Part shown: in pieces, positions 1 to 9,000 of the stretch
How positions within the stretch are numbered: the stretch's first letter is position 1
Layout of the letters: each line of letters begins with the position of its first letter
Assembly (NCBI GenBank): GCA_029239875.1
Contig: JARBUD010000011.1
Span: forward strand, 1-64,000
From: Xanthobacteraceae bacterium
GTDB taxonomy: Bacteria; Pseudomonadota; Alphaproteobacteria; Rhizobiales; Xanthobacteraceae
Direction of reading: 5' to 3'
Length of the DNA: 64,000 nt
Position numbers and translations under genes: made by a program
The notes under the pieces: generated by a model
What the model saw: the letters and a program-made list of their open reading frames with translations, nothing else
What the model was told of the DNA's origin: nothing
Database searches by the model: none

Positions 1-627
<627 letters not shown>

Positions 628-642
628 AGGTCTGCCTCGTTT

Positions 643-1473
643 CTACTTCACCGCGCCGAAGGTCAGGCCGCGGACGAGCTGGCGCTGGCTGAACCAGCCG
701 AGCACGAGAATGGGGGCGATGGCGAGGGTGGAGGCGGCCGAGAGCTTCGCCCAGAACAGCCCCTCGGGACTGGAGTAGGAGGCGATGAAGACGGTGAGCG
801 GCGCCGCCTCGGAGGTGGTGAGGTTCAGCGTCCAGAACGCCTCGTTCCAGGCGAGGATGAAGTTCAAGAGCAGCGTCGAGGCGATGCCCGGCACCGCCAT
901 GGGCGTGAGCACGTAGATCAGTTCCTTGCCCACCGTGGCGCCGTCCATGCGGGCGGCCTCAAGGATGTCCTTGGGGATCTCCTTGAAGTAGGTGAACAGC
1001 ATCCACACCACGATCGGCAGGTTGCCGAGGCACAGCACGAGGATGAGCCCGGAGCGGGTGTCGAGCAGGCCGAAGTCGCGGAAGATCAGGTAGATCGGCA
1101 CGAGCACGCCGACCGGCGGCAGCATCTTGGTGGAGAGCATCCACAGGAGCACGTCCTTGGTGCGCTTGGTCGGCGCGAAGGCCATCGACCAGGCCGCCGG
1201 CACGGCGATGAGCAGCGCGATCAGCGTCGAGCCGCCGGCGATGATCAGCGAGTTCATCGCATGGGCAACGTAGTCGCTGCGCTCCTGCACGGTGGCGTAG
1301 TTCTCCGTCGTCCAATGGAAGAACAGGAAGGACGGCGGGGTGGAGAAGGCCTCCAGCTCGGTTTTGAAGCTGGTCAGCACCATCCAGAGGATGGGGAAGA
1401 AGATGAGGAAACCCACCACCCAGGCGGCGAGCGTGGAGACGAAGACGCGGGAGGCGGAATCGCGGCGTGCCAT
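643..1473 (-). CDS. smoG: Polyol ABC transporter permease SmoG (MalG family)
   Basis: Inner-membrane permease of 276 residues with six predicted membrane spans, the first at about residues 12-34 after a short basic N terminus. The EAA loop that docks on the ATPase is visible as EAARMDGATVGKELIYVLTPM at about 170-190. It ends ...GLTFGAVK, typical of MalG-type permeases for polyols. It begins 2 bases after the smoF stop, so the pair is probably translationally coupled and forms the heterodimeric channel. Substrate assignment rests on the neighbours, not on this protein. Confidence 0.9.
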   Translation of the reverse strand: MARRDSASRVFVSTLAAWVVGFLIFFPILWMVLTSFKTELEAFSTPPSFLFFHWTTENYATVQERSDYVAHAMNSLIIAGGSTLIALLIAVPAAWSMAFAPTKRTKDVLLWMLSTKMLPPVGVLVPIYLIFRDFGLLDTRSGLILVLCLGNLPIVVWMLFTYFKEIPKDILEAARMDGATVGKELIYVLTPMAVPGIASTLLLNFILAWNEAFWTLNLTTSEAAPLTVFIASYSSPEGLFWAKLSAASTLAIAPILVLGWFSQRQLVRGLTFGAVK

Positions 1474-1475
1474 GA

Positions 1476-2348
1476 TCAGACCTCCAGGCTCCGGCCAACG
1501 ATGCGCATCAGGAAGATGGCCAGGATATTGGCGATGACCACCGCCACCAGGCCGCCAGCCGAAGCGCCGCCGACGTCGTATTGGATGAGCGCCTGCGAAT
1601 AGATGAGGAAGGCGATGTTGGTGGTCTGCAGCCCCGGCCCGCCGCCCGTCGTCACATAGATCTCGGCGAAGACGGTGAGCAGGAAGATAGTCTCGATCAG
1701 GATCACCACCGCGATCGGCCGGGCGAGGTGCGGCAGGGTGATGTAGAGGAAGGTCGAGAAGGCGCCGGCGCCGTCCATCAGCGCCGCCTCACGCTGCTCC
1801 TCGTCGAGCGATTGCAGCGCGGTGAGCAGGATCAGCGCCGCAAACGGCGTCCACTGCCAGGCGACGATGAGGATGATGGAGAAGAGCGGGTACTGCGCGA
1901 ACCAGTCGATCGGCTCCAGCCCGATCGAGGTCATGATCCAGGCGAACATGCCCGACACCGGATGCATCAGCAGGTTCTTCCAGACCAGCGCGCTCACAGT
2001 GGGCATGACGAAGAACGGGGCGATCACCATCAGCCGCACGATCGAGCGCCCGACGAAGGCCTGGTCGAGCAGCAGCGCCACCAGCGTGCCGACGACGACG
2101 GTGATGAGCAGCACCGAGCCGACCAGCACCAGCGTGTTGCGCAGCGAGGCGAGGAAGGCGGGATCGGTGAGGAAGTAGACGTAGTTCTCCAGCCCGACGA
2201 ACCGCTCCATCCCCGGATTGAGCAGATTGTAGCTGAGCAGGGAGAAGTAGATCGTCATCCCGAGCGGGACGATCATCCACACGAAGAGCAGCGCCACTGC
2301 CGGGGTGAGCAGCAGCCGGCCGAGCGTCTGTGTCTGCTGGGTTGCCAT
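1476..2348 (-). CDS. smoF: Polyol ABC transporter permease SmoF (MalF family)
   Basis: Inner-membrane permease of 290 residues with six predicted spans; the first hydrophobic stretch is at about residues 12-35. It carries the MalF-type EAA motif EAALMDGAGAFSTFLYITLP near residues 183-202. It pairs with SmoG downstream. A 180-base gap with a GC-rich inverted repeat separates it from smoE, which is common where the binding protein has to be made in excess over the permeases. Confidence 0.9.
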   Translation of the reverse strand: MATQQTQTLGRLLLTPAVALLFVWMIVPLGMTIYFSLLSYNLLNPGMERFVGLENYVYFLTDPAFLASLRNTLVLVGSVLLITVVVGTLVALLLDQAFVGRSIVRLMVIAPFFVMPTVSALVWKNLLMHPVSGMFAWIMTSIGLEPIDWFAQYPLFSIILIVAWQWTPFAALILLTALQSLDEEQREAALMDGAGAFSTFLYITLPHLARPIAVVILIETIFLLTVFAEIYVTTGGGPGLQTTNIAFLIYSQALIQYDVGGASAGGLVAVVIANILAIFLMRIVGRSLEV

Positions 2349-2528
2349 GGGTCGTCCCCGGCGTTGATCGGCAAAAGGGGGCCGGCAGGAGGCGCGATGC
2401 GGCGGGCGTCGTCCGCCTCCGGCCGGCAGGTGCCCTCGGAGGATTTTGAGGACGGGGCACTGGCGGGCGCCCCGTTCGCGGCGGAATGCGGGGAGGTCTC
2501 GCGTCCCGCCGCTCCCCCTGGGGTACGG
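2349..2528 (-). other. Intercistronic spacer smoE-smoF with GC-rich hairpin
   Basis: No gene is seen. A 7-base inverted repeat (GCGGCGG at 2478-2484 with CCGCCGC at 2506-2512) lies just after the smoE stop on the transcribed strand, inside a very GC-rich stretch. There is no T-run, so it looks more like an mRNA-stabilising or partial-attenuation hairpin than a full terminator. That role is inference. Confidence 0.35.
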
Positions 2529-3842
2529 CTATTTGAGGTAGCCGGCGCGCCTCATCTCGCGCTCAGTCGAGGCCTGCGCCGCGGTCAGCGCCGCATCGAC
2601 CGTGGTCGCGCCGGAAAGCGCGGCGGAGAACTGCTGGCCGACCTGCGTGCCGATGCCCTGGAACTCGGGGATGGCGGCGTATTGCACGCCGACATAGGGC
2701 ACGGGCTTCACCGTCGGATGATTGGGATCTGCTGAATCAATCGAAGCCAATGTCAGCTTGGCGAAGGGCGCGGCGGAGAGGTAGGCCTCGTTCTGGTAGA
2801 GCGAGGTGCGCGTGCCGGGCGGCACGTTGGCCCACCCGTCCTTGGAGGCGACGAGCTCGGTGTAGCCCTTGCTGGTCGCCCAGGCGATGAACTTCTTGGC
2901 CGCATCGACCTTCTTGGAGCCGGCGGGAATGGCGAGATTCCACGCCCACAGCCAGTTGGCGTTCTTGCCCAGGCCCTTGTTCGGCGCCAGCGCGAAGCCG
3001 ACCTTGTCGGCGACCTTGGATTCCTTCGGGTTGCTGACGAAGGAGGCCGCCACGGTGGCGTCGATCCACATGGCGCACTTGCCGGAGTTGAAAAGAGCGA
3101 GGTTCTCGTTGAAGCCGTTGGAGGAGGAGCCGGGCGGGCCGGCTTCCTTCATGATGGCGACGTAGTCGGTCAGCGTCGCCTTCCATTCCGGCGTGTTGAA
3201 CTGCGGCTGCCACTTCTCGTCGAACCAGCGGGCGCCGTAGGAATTCGCCATGGCGGTGAGGAACGCCATGTTCTCGCCCCAGCCGGCCTTGCCGCGCAGG
3301 CAGATGCCGTAGACGCCGGCGGACTTGTCGGTGAGCTTGCGTGCGGCGTCGAAGACGAAGTCCCAGCTCGGGCTCTCCGGCATCTTCAGCCCGGCCTTCT
3401 CGAACAGGTCGGTGCGGTACATCATCATCGAGCTCTCGCCGTAGAACGGCGCGGCGTAGAGCGTGCCGCCGACCGACACGGCGTCGGCGATCTTCGGCAG
3501 GATGTCCTTGGCGTCATAGGCGGCGCCGAGGTCGTCGAGCGGCAGCAGCCATTTCTGCTTGGCCCAGATCGGCACCTCATAGGTGCCGATGGTCAGCACG
3601 TCGAACTGGCCGCCCTTGGTGGCGATGTCGGTGGTGACACGCTGGCGCAGCACGTTCTCCTCGAGCGTCACCCATTTGACGTTGATGCCGGGGTTCTTGG
3701 CGGTGAAGTCGCTGGTCAGACCCTGCATGCGGATCATGTCGCCATTGTTCACTGTGGCGATGGTCAGCGTGGTCTGTGCGAACGACGGGGCGGCGGCAAG
3801 AAGCGCGGACGCGCCCACAAGGGCACCGATGGCCTTCCTCAT
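2529..3842 (-). CDS. smoE: Periplasmic polyol-binding protein SmoE-like
   Basis: Family-1 extracellular solute-binding protein of 437 residues and receptor of the importer. The start at 3842 is preferred: a GGAGGAG ribosome site lies about 5 bases upstream, and the protein then begins with a clean signal peptide (MRKAIGALVGASALLAAAPS, cleavage after SFA at residue 22). The longer frame to 4001 would run through the operator. The mature N terminus TLTIATVNNGDMIRMQGL and the segment QFDVLTIGTYEVPIWAKQ are typical of the sorbitol/mannitol binding proteins of alphaproteobacteria. The exact polyol cannot be told from sequence alone. Confidence 0.9.
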   Translation of the reverse strand: MRKAIGALVGASALLAAAPSFAQTTLTIATVNNGDMIRMQGLTSDFTAKNPGINVKWVTLEENVLRQRVTTDIATKGGQFDVLTIGTYEVPIWAKQKWLLPLDDLGAAYDAKDILPKIADAVSVGGTLYAAPFYGESSMMMYRTDLFEKAGLKMPESPSWDFVFDAARKLTDKSAGVYGICLRGKAGWGENMAFLTAMANSYGARWFDEKWQPQFNTPEWKATLTDYVAIMKEAGPPGSSSNGFNENLALFNSGKCAMWIDATVAASFVSNPKESKVADKVGFALAPNKGLGKNANWLWAWNLAIPAGSKKVDAAKKFIAWATSKGYTELVASKDGWANVPPGTRTSLYQNEAYLSAAPFAKLTLASIDSADPNHPTVKPVPYVGVQYAAIPEFQGIGTQVGQQFSAALSGATTVDAALTAAQASTEREMRRAGYLK

Positions 3843-3860
3843 TCTCTCCTCCCAGAATTT

Positions 3861-3894
3861 TTGAGCATATCTTCGTATGCTGAGCATATGCTCA
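3861..3894 (-). promoter_or_regulatory. Putative SorC-family operator upstream of smoE
   Basis: A perfect 14-base palindrome TGAGCATATGCTCA lies at 3881-3894. It overlaps a second imperfect inverted repeat made of AGCATA (3864-3869) and TATGCT (3876-3881). Both sit 20-50 bases before the smoE start, in the promoter and 5' UTR. The same TGAGC-N4-GCTCA layout recurs at 5800-5813 before the HAD/SorC pair, which points to one regulator for both units. The palindromes are seen; binding by the SorC protein is inferred. Confidence 0.6.
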
Positions 3895-3994
3895 CACCGA
3901 GCCGCGGGCTTGTCAACGCCCTTGGGTGAGGTGGAGATGGGTGGGGGCGCAGAAGGTTGTGCGATCCAGAGACTTCGCAACCTCGAAAAGGCAG

Positions 3995-4090
3995 TCGTCA
4001 TCCCGGCCGCAGCGAAGCGGAGAGCCGGGATCGCGCGAATGAAAAGCGCGGCATGCGATCCCGGATCGGCCTACGGCCGTCCGGGACGAC
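3995..4090. repeat. Palindromic intergenic repeat, family B, copy 1
   Basis: About 96 bases with inverted ends CGTCATCCCGG and CCGGGACGAC and inner arms GAGCCGGGATCG and CGATCCCGGATCGG, able to fold into a long hairpin. It lies between smoE and the SorC gene. A reverse-complement copy is at 53858-53949. Confidence 0.75.
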
Positions 4091-4128
4091 AAATCTGGAA
4101 GTCCTGGATGGATGCCCTCGCGGGCGGC

Positions 4129-5082
4129 TCAGCGCCCCAGCAGCGCCCTTGCCGTCGCTTCATCCGTGATGAAGCCGTTGAGCGCGCCGCCGGCGAGCGC
4201 GGCGCGGATGGCCGGCACCTTGGCCTCGCCAATGGCGACCCCGACCGCGAGCGCGCTCGCGGGAATGGCATGCGGCACGCTGGTGACGCGCTCGTTCGAG
4301 CCGCCCTCGATGATGCGTCCCTCGACGTCATAGGCCCAACCGGTGAGCTCGCCTACCGCGCCGAGGCGCATCAGCTCCAGCAGTTCCTCGCGGCTGATGA
4401 AGCCGTCGACATGCAGTGGCGCCCCTTGGCCGATCTGGCCAACGCCCATCAACCGCAGATCCGCCTTCTCGGCGATGGCGCGGATGCGGGTAACGGCGTG
4501 GATGCGCAGGAGCTGCGCGCGCTCCTGCGCGGAGGAGACGAAGACCGGCAGCGGCATCGGGTAGTGCCGCGCCTTGGTGATGTCGGCGAGCCGGGCCACC
4601 GAATCGAAGAAGCTCGCCGAGCCGTCCGGCGAGATGTTGCCGACCAGCGAGACCAGCTGGTGGTTCGGCCGGTCCATGGAGCGTACCTGCTCCACCGTCG
4701 CGCGCATCACGCGCCCGGTGCCGATGGCGACTATGGCCGGCGTGTCGGCGGCGAGCACGGATTCCAGCAGCGCCGCCGCCCGTTCGGCCACCCCCGCCAG
4801 CGACTGCCGCGCCGCCGGATCGGTCGGCACCACCTCGCAATGGGTGAGGCCGAAGGCATCCTTCATCCCCGCCGCCAGCTCCATGCAGGCGGCGATGGGA
4901 TGCTCCAGCCGGAAGGTGATCAGCCGCTCGGACAGGCACAGCGAGACCAAGCGCTGCGCCGTGGCGCGCGAGACGCCGAGCTTGCGGGCGATCTCGTCCT
5001 GGGTGTTGCCGGCGATGAAATAAAGCCAACCCGCGCGCGCAGCGGCATCGAGGCGCGACGGCTCGGAATCCGAGGCGGCCAT
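4129..5082 (-). CDS. SorC-family sugar-binding transcriptional regulator
   Basis: Regulator of 317 residues. The N-terminal helix-turn-helix (about 15-60; GNTQDEIARKLGVSRATAQR) is followed by the SorC effector-binding domain (about 60-315), which in this family binds a phosphorylated sugar or polyol. Its ATG overlaps the stop of the HAD gene (TGATG at 5080-5084), so the two are co-translated. The matching palindromes before smoE and before the HAD gene make autoregulation and control of the transporter likely. It resembles the SorC/DeoR-type regulators beside smo loci in rhizobia. The effector is unknown. Confidence 0.9.
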   Translation of the reverse strand: MAASDSEPSRLDAAARAGWLYFIAGNTQDEIARKLGVSRATAQRLVSLCLSERLITFRLEHPIAACMELAAGMKDAFGLTHCEVVPTDPAARQSLAGVAERAAALLESVLAADTPAIVAIGTGRVMRATVEQVRSMDRPNHQLVSLVGNISPDGSASFFDSVARLADITKARHYPMPLPVFVSSAQERAQLLRIHAVTRIRAIAEKADLRLMGVGQIGQGAPLHVDGFISREELLELMRLGAVGELTGWAYDVEGRIIEGGSNERVTSVPHAIPASALAVGVAIGEAKVPAIRAALAGGALNGFITDEATARALLGR

Positions 5083-5753
5083 CAGCCCGCCGCGCGGACG
5101 GCGCCGCTTGCCAACCCGAAGTCTGTCATCCGCTCGAACACCCGGTCCGCCCCCGCCCGCATGAGCAAGTCACGTCCGTCGCGCGCCGCGTAATGGCTGC
5201 CACCGACGAATCCCCATGCCGTCATACCAGCCGCCTTGGCCGCTTGCACGCCGCTGACGCTGTCCTCGATGACGACGGTGCGCGCCGGCGACACTTCCAT
5301 GCGCTCGGCAGCCAGAAGGAACAGATCCGGCGCCGGCTTGCCGTGCTTCACCATCTGGGCGGTGAAGATGCGACCGTCAAAAAATTCGGCGAGACCGGTG
5401 AGGCCAAGCGAGAACTCGACGCGGTCGAGGTCGCTCGAGGAGGCGACGCAGTATTTCGGCGCCAGCCGGCGCACGACGTCGACGATGTTCTTGATCGGCT
5501 TCAGCTCGGCGGAGAAGGCGCGGCGGATGTCGCGGCGGAGCACCTGCGGGAAGTCGTCGGGGATGGCGTGGCCGGCGGCGCGCAGCTCGGCGACGATGGA
5601 GGCCGTGCTGCGACCGAGGAAGCGGCGGAACACCTCGTCGACGCCGACCTCGACGCCGTAGCGCCCGAGGACCTCGCTCAGGCAGCGGCAGCTGAGGATC
5701 TCGCTGTCCACCAGCACGCCGTCGCAGTCGAAGATGACGAGGTCGAAACTCAT
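5082..5753 (-). CDS. HAD-superfamily phosphatase, beta-phosphoglucomutase/PGMB-like
   Basis: Cytoplasmic HAD subfamily-IA hydrolase of 223 residues from the start MSFDLVIFDCDGVLVDSE. The catalytic aspartates D9 and D11, the helical cap, the motif III lysine (KHGKPAPDLFLLA) and the acidic motif IV (VVIEDSVSGVQAAKAAG) are all visible. An alternative start at 5795 adds 14 unconserved-looking residues and would leave only 4 bases to the palindrome at 5800, so 5753 is preferred, although neither start has a strong ribosome site. Beside a polyol importer and SorC regulator it probably dephosphorylates a sugar or polyol phosphate. The substrate is not known. Confidence 0.85.
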   Translation of the reverse strand: MSFDLVIFDCDGVLVDSEILSCRCLSEVLGRYGVEVGVDEVFRRFLGRSTASIVAELRAAGHAIPDDFPQVLRRDIRRAFSAELKPIKNIVDVVRRLAPKYCVASSSDLDRVEFSLGLTGLAEFFDGRIFTAQMVKHGKPAPDLFLLAAERMEVSPARTVVIEDSVSGVQAAKAAGMTAWGFVGGSHYAARDGRDLLMRAGADRVFERMTDFGLASGAVRAAG

Positions 5754-5799
5754 GGGCGCCGGCGTCGTCCGCTCTTGGAATTGGCATGTGCTCATCGCG

Positions 5800-5813
5800 T
5801 GAGCGAACGCTCA
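5800..5813 (-). promoter_or_regulatory. Putative SorC-family operator upstream of the HAD-SorC operon
   Basis: TGAGCGAACGCTCA, an inverted repeat TGAGCG-AA-CGCTCA. It shares outer half-sites TGAGC and GCTCA, with the same 4-base spacing, with the palindrome at 3881-3894. It lies 47 bases before the preferred HAD start. Role inferred from the match. Confidence 0.55.
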
Positions 5814-5887
5814 TATTACGTCGACCAGCGGGACTGGCAAGAGAGACGTGTCGACAGATGGCCGGAGGGTCTGCCCACAATGCACCC

Positions 5888-5993
5888 TCATCCTGAGGTA
5901 CGAGCGCAGCGAGCCTCAATGGATGGCCGGCAGAGCGCACCCGGATGAGCATCCTTCGAGGCCCGGCTTCCAGCCGGGTACCTCAGGATGACG
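5888..5993. repeat. Palindromic intergenic repeat, family A, copy 1
   Basis: About 106 bases bounded by TCATCCTGAGGTACGAGC and CCTCAGGATGAC, with inner arms GAGCCTCAATGGATG and CATCCTTCGAGGC. It sits between two operons (HAD leftwards, tamB end). Full relatives are at 47823-47926 and 57457-57562. Confidence 0.8.
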
Positions 5994-6025
5994 GCCATCC
6001 GGGACGAAAAGTTACAGGCCGGAAC

Positions 6026-9000
6026 TCAGTAATCCCACTGCGCGCCGATGCCGACCTCGGCCGAGCCGTCGGCGCCGGTGGCGCCCTGCAGGCGGATGTT
6101 CTTGGTGACGTCGACATCGACCGTCACCCGGCTCGACCCGGGCGTCGTGCCCTGGCGCACGCCGAGATAGATGTTGTCGTTGAGCCGCCGGCCGACGCCG
6201 ACCTGGCCGCCGGTGCCCTCGGCATTGGTGCCGACCTCCAGGCTGTCCACGCCGAGCGAGCGGCGCATGTTCTCCAGCACGCCGGCGCCGCCAGAGAACT
6301 GGGCGACGACCTGGGCGAGCTGGATCGCCTGGCCGGCGCTGAGCGAGCCGGCCGCGCGGCCGAACAGCAGCCGCGAGAGCACCTCGTCCTGCGGCAGGGT
6401 CGGCGTGGAATCGAAGCTCACGACCGGCCGCGACGCCGGGCCGGAGACCAGCACCCGCGCGGTGATGTCGGCGCTGGTGGTCTCGGCGACGAAGTCGAGC
6501 TCGGGATCGGTGGTGCCGGTGAAGGTGATGCGGCCGCGGGTGAAGGTGAGCCGCCGCCCGCCGAAATCGAAGGTGCCGCGGCGGAGCTCGAAGGCGCCGA
6601 GCGTTACCGGCGCGCGACTGGTGCCCGAGAGCTTCAGCTCGCCGCCGAGCTGCGCTTCCATGCCGAGGCCGCGCACGAACACGTTGTTGTTCGGCGCCGA
6701 CACGACGAGGTCGAGCGGGAGGCCGCTGCCGCGCGCCTCACGGGCGGAGGGACGCGGCGGGGCGGTGGCACGCGGGCGCCGGCCGCCATCGTTGACGTGG
6801 CGCACATTGAGGTTCTGCACGCCGCCGGGGAAGCGGTCGGGGATGTTGATGTCGAGCGCGCGCAATGTGAGGCGCCCGGTGAGGCGGGGATCGCGCAGGA
6901 AGGCGCCTTCCACCCCGAGCCGACCCTCGGCGACCAGGCGCATCAGGTCGCTGTTGACCAGCGCGGCGTTGGTGAGATCGAGGTCGATGCGGCCGGGATA
7001 GCCGGCATTGGGATCGAGTCCGACATTGCCGCGGCCGGTGACGCTGCCGCCATTGGTGGTGCGGGCGCGCAAGCTGGTGAGCGTCACCGAGCGGTCGGTG
7101 CCGGTCAGCACCGCCTCGATCTGGTCGAGAGCGACGCCGTTCACGGCGTCGTCGAAGCGCCCGCCCGAGACGCGCACCGTGCCGCCGGCGCGGGGAGCCG
7201 CCGCGGTGCCGCGGACGGTGGCGTCGACATTGGCGATGCCGGTGACGCGGGCGCCGGTGGTGGCGAGCAGCGGGTTGGCGATGGCAAGGTTGATCGCCCC
7301 ACGCAGCGCCAGATCGAGTTCGCCGGCGCCCAGCGGCACCGAGCCGTTGACGGTGAAGTTCTGGATGTTCTGCCCGGAGATGGTGGCGCGCAGATTGGCC
7401 CGGCCGCCGGCGAGCGTGCCGTTGGTGGTGATGTCGAACGGGCCCGCGCCCGAGCTGGCGAGATCGGGATTGCTGAGCCGGGCGACGCGCAAATCGTAAT
7501 TGCCGGTGGGCGCGGCCGCCGTGCCGCCGATGCGGGCGGTTCCCGCCAGCGTGCCGGAGAGGTTGGCGCTGGGCGCGGCGAGGTTGGCCAGCGACAGCGG
7601 CAGCGCGCGCAGATCGACCGACAGGTCGAGCGTCTCGCCGGCCGTGCCCGAGACGGTGGCCGTGCCGCCACTGGCGGAGAGCGCGAAGCGGTCGATGGTC
7701 ACCGCGCCATTGGCGAGGGTGAAGGTGGCCGGCGCCGTCATCGCCGCATTGAGATTGCCGCGCGCGGCGGTCAGTCGGTCGAGCCGCAGCCGGGCGCCGC
7801 CCTCGCGTGGCTCCAAACGGCCAGCGGTGCGCAGCGTCGTGCCCCGCGCGACGGCGTCGAGGGTGAGGTCGGTGCCGGTGGCATTGCCGTTGGCGCGCAG
7901 CGAGGCAGTCTCGATGACGACGCCGGACAGATCGACTGCACGCAGGTCGACGGTGCCGTTGACCAGCGGGATGCCGGTCGGGTCGACGACGGTCGCGTCG
8001 ATATTCGCCGCGCCGACCGAGCGGCCCATGGCCTGCAACCTCTCCGCGCTCGCCTTCACTGCCGCGCGCTGGCGGCCATCGGCGACATCGAGGCGGACAT
8101 CGGCGTTCAGCCGACCGGCGATCTGCGTCAGCGCCAGGGCGGCGACATCGGCGAGGTCGCCGGCGGCGATGGTGAGGCTGCCCTCGGCGAGATTGTCGGT
8201 GCGGAGCGCGACATCGCCCTTCGCCGTCACCGAACCGATGGAGAGATCGAGGCCGGAGAGGCGCCGCGTGCCGTCGGGCTGCGTCGAGAGCCCCGCACTA
8301 CCCCGCGCGGGCTTGCCGGCGACCTCGCCATCGAGGTTCAGCGTGCCGGCAACGGCTCCCGTGATGTCGGTGGCGGTCACGTCCAACGCGAGGTTGCGGA
8401 TCGGCCGGCCCTCGGCAGAGCCCTGCGGCACCAGCACCTTCGCCTTGACGCCGAGTTCCTCCAGCGAGCCGGAAAAGGCGGCCTCCGCCTGCGCCGCGCC
8501 GGCGAGGCGCGCATCGAGCCGGGCGAGATTGTCGAGCGTCGCCTTGGCGGTGAGGTTGGCGACATCGGTGGCGATGCGCCCATCCACCGTCGCGGCGATG
8601 CCTTCGGTGTCGATCTTGAGATTGCTGACGGAGATGGCGTTCGCGCCGTCGCGGGCGAGCGCGCCGTCGACGTTCAGGCTCTTACCGACGAGGCCGTCGA
8701 GCTGGGCGATACCGGTCGCGAGCCCGCTCGCCGAGCCGCGCAGATTGAGGCTGGCGTGGGAGAGGTCGGCGGCGGCCGACACAGTGGCGTCGAAGGCGGC
8801 GGTGCCAGCTAACGGCCGCCCGGCGAGCGGCGCGAAGGCAGCGAGATCGAGCCGCTCGACCTTCACCTCGCCGTCGATGGCGCTTGCATCGGCGCGGCCG
8901 GTGAACTGGCTGGTGAGCGCGGCGAGGCGGATGGTGGCGCCGGTCAGCGCGGCGCGCAGCGGATCCCCACCGGCCGGCAGCGTGCCCGTGGCGTTGAAAC

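Noticed and set aside
3843-4001. Upstream extension of SmoE to 490 residues
   Set aside because: It would put coding sequence over the operator palindromes and bury the signal peptide behind 53 unrelated residues.
5888-5993. CRISPR-like repeats
   Set aside because: Single palindromic elements scattered between genes, without regular repeats and spacers or cas genes.
5945-8812. A 955-residue open frame antisense to tamB
   Set aside because: It is the shadow of a GC-rich gene. Its composition (Gly, Arg, Ala, Glu, Asp, no domain pattern) is typical of an antisense frame, while tamB is a clear family member.
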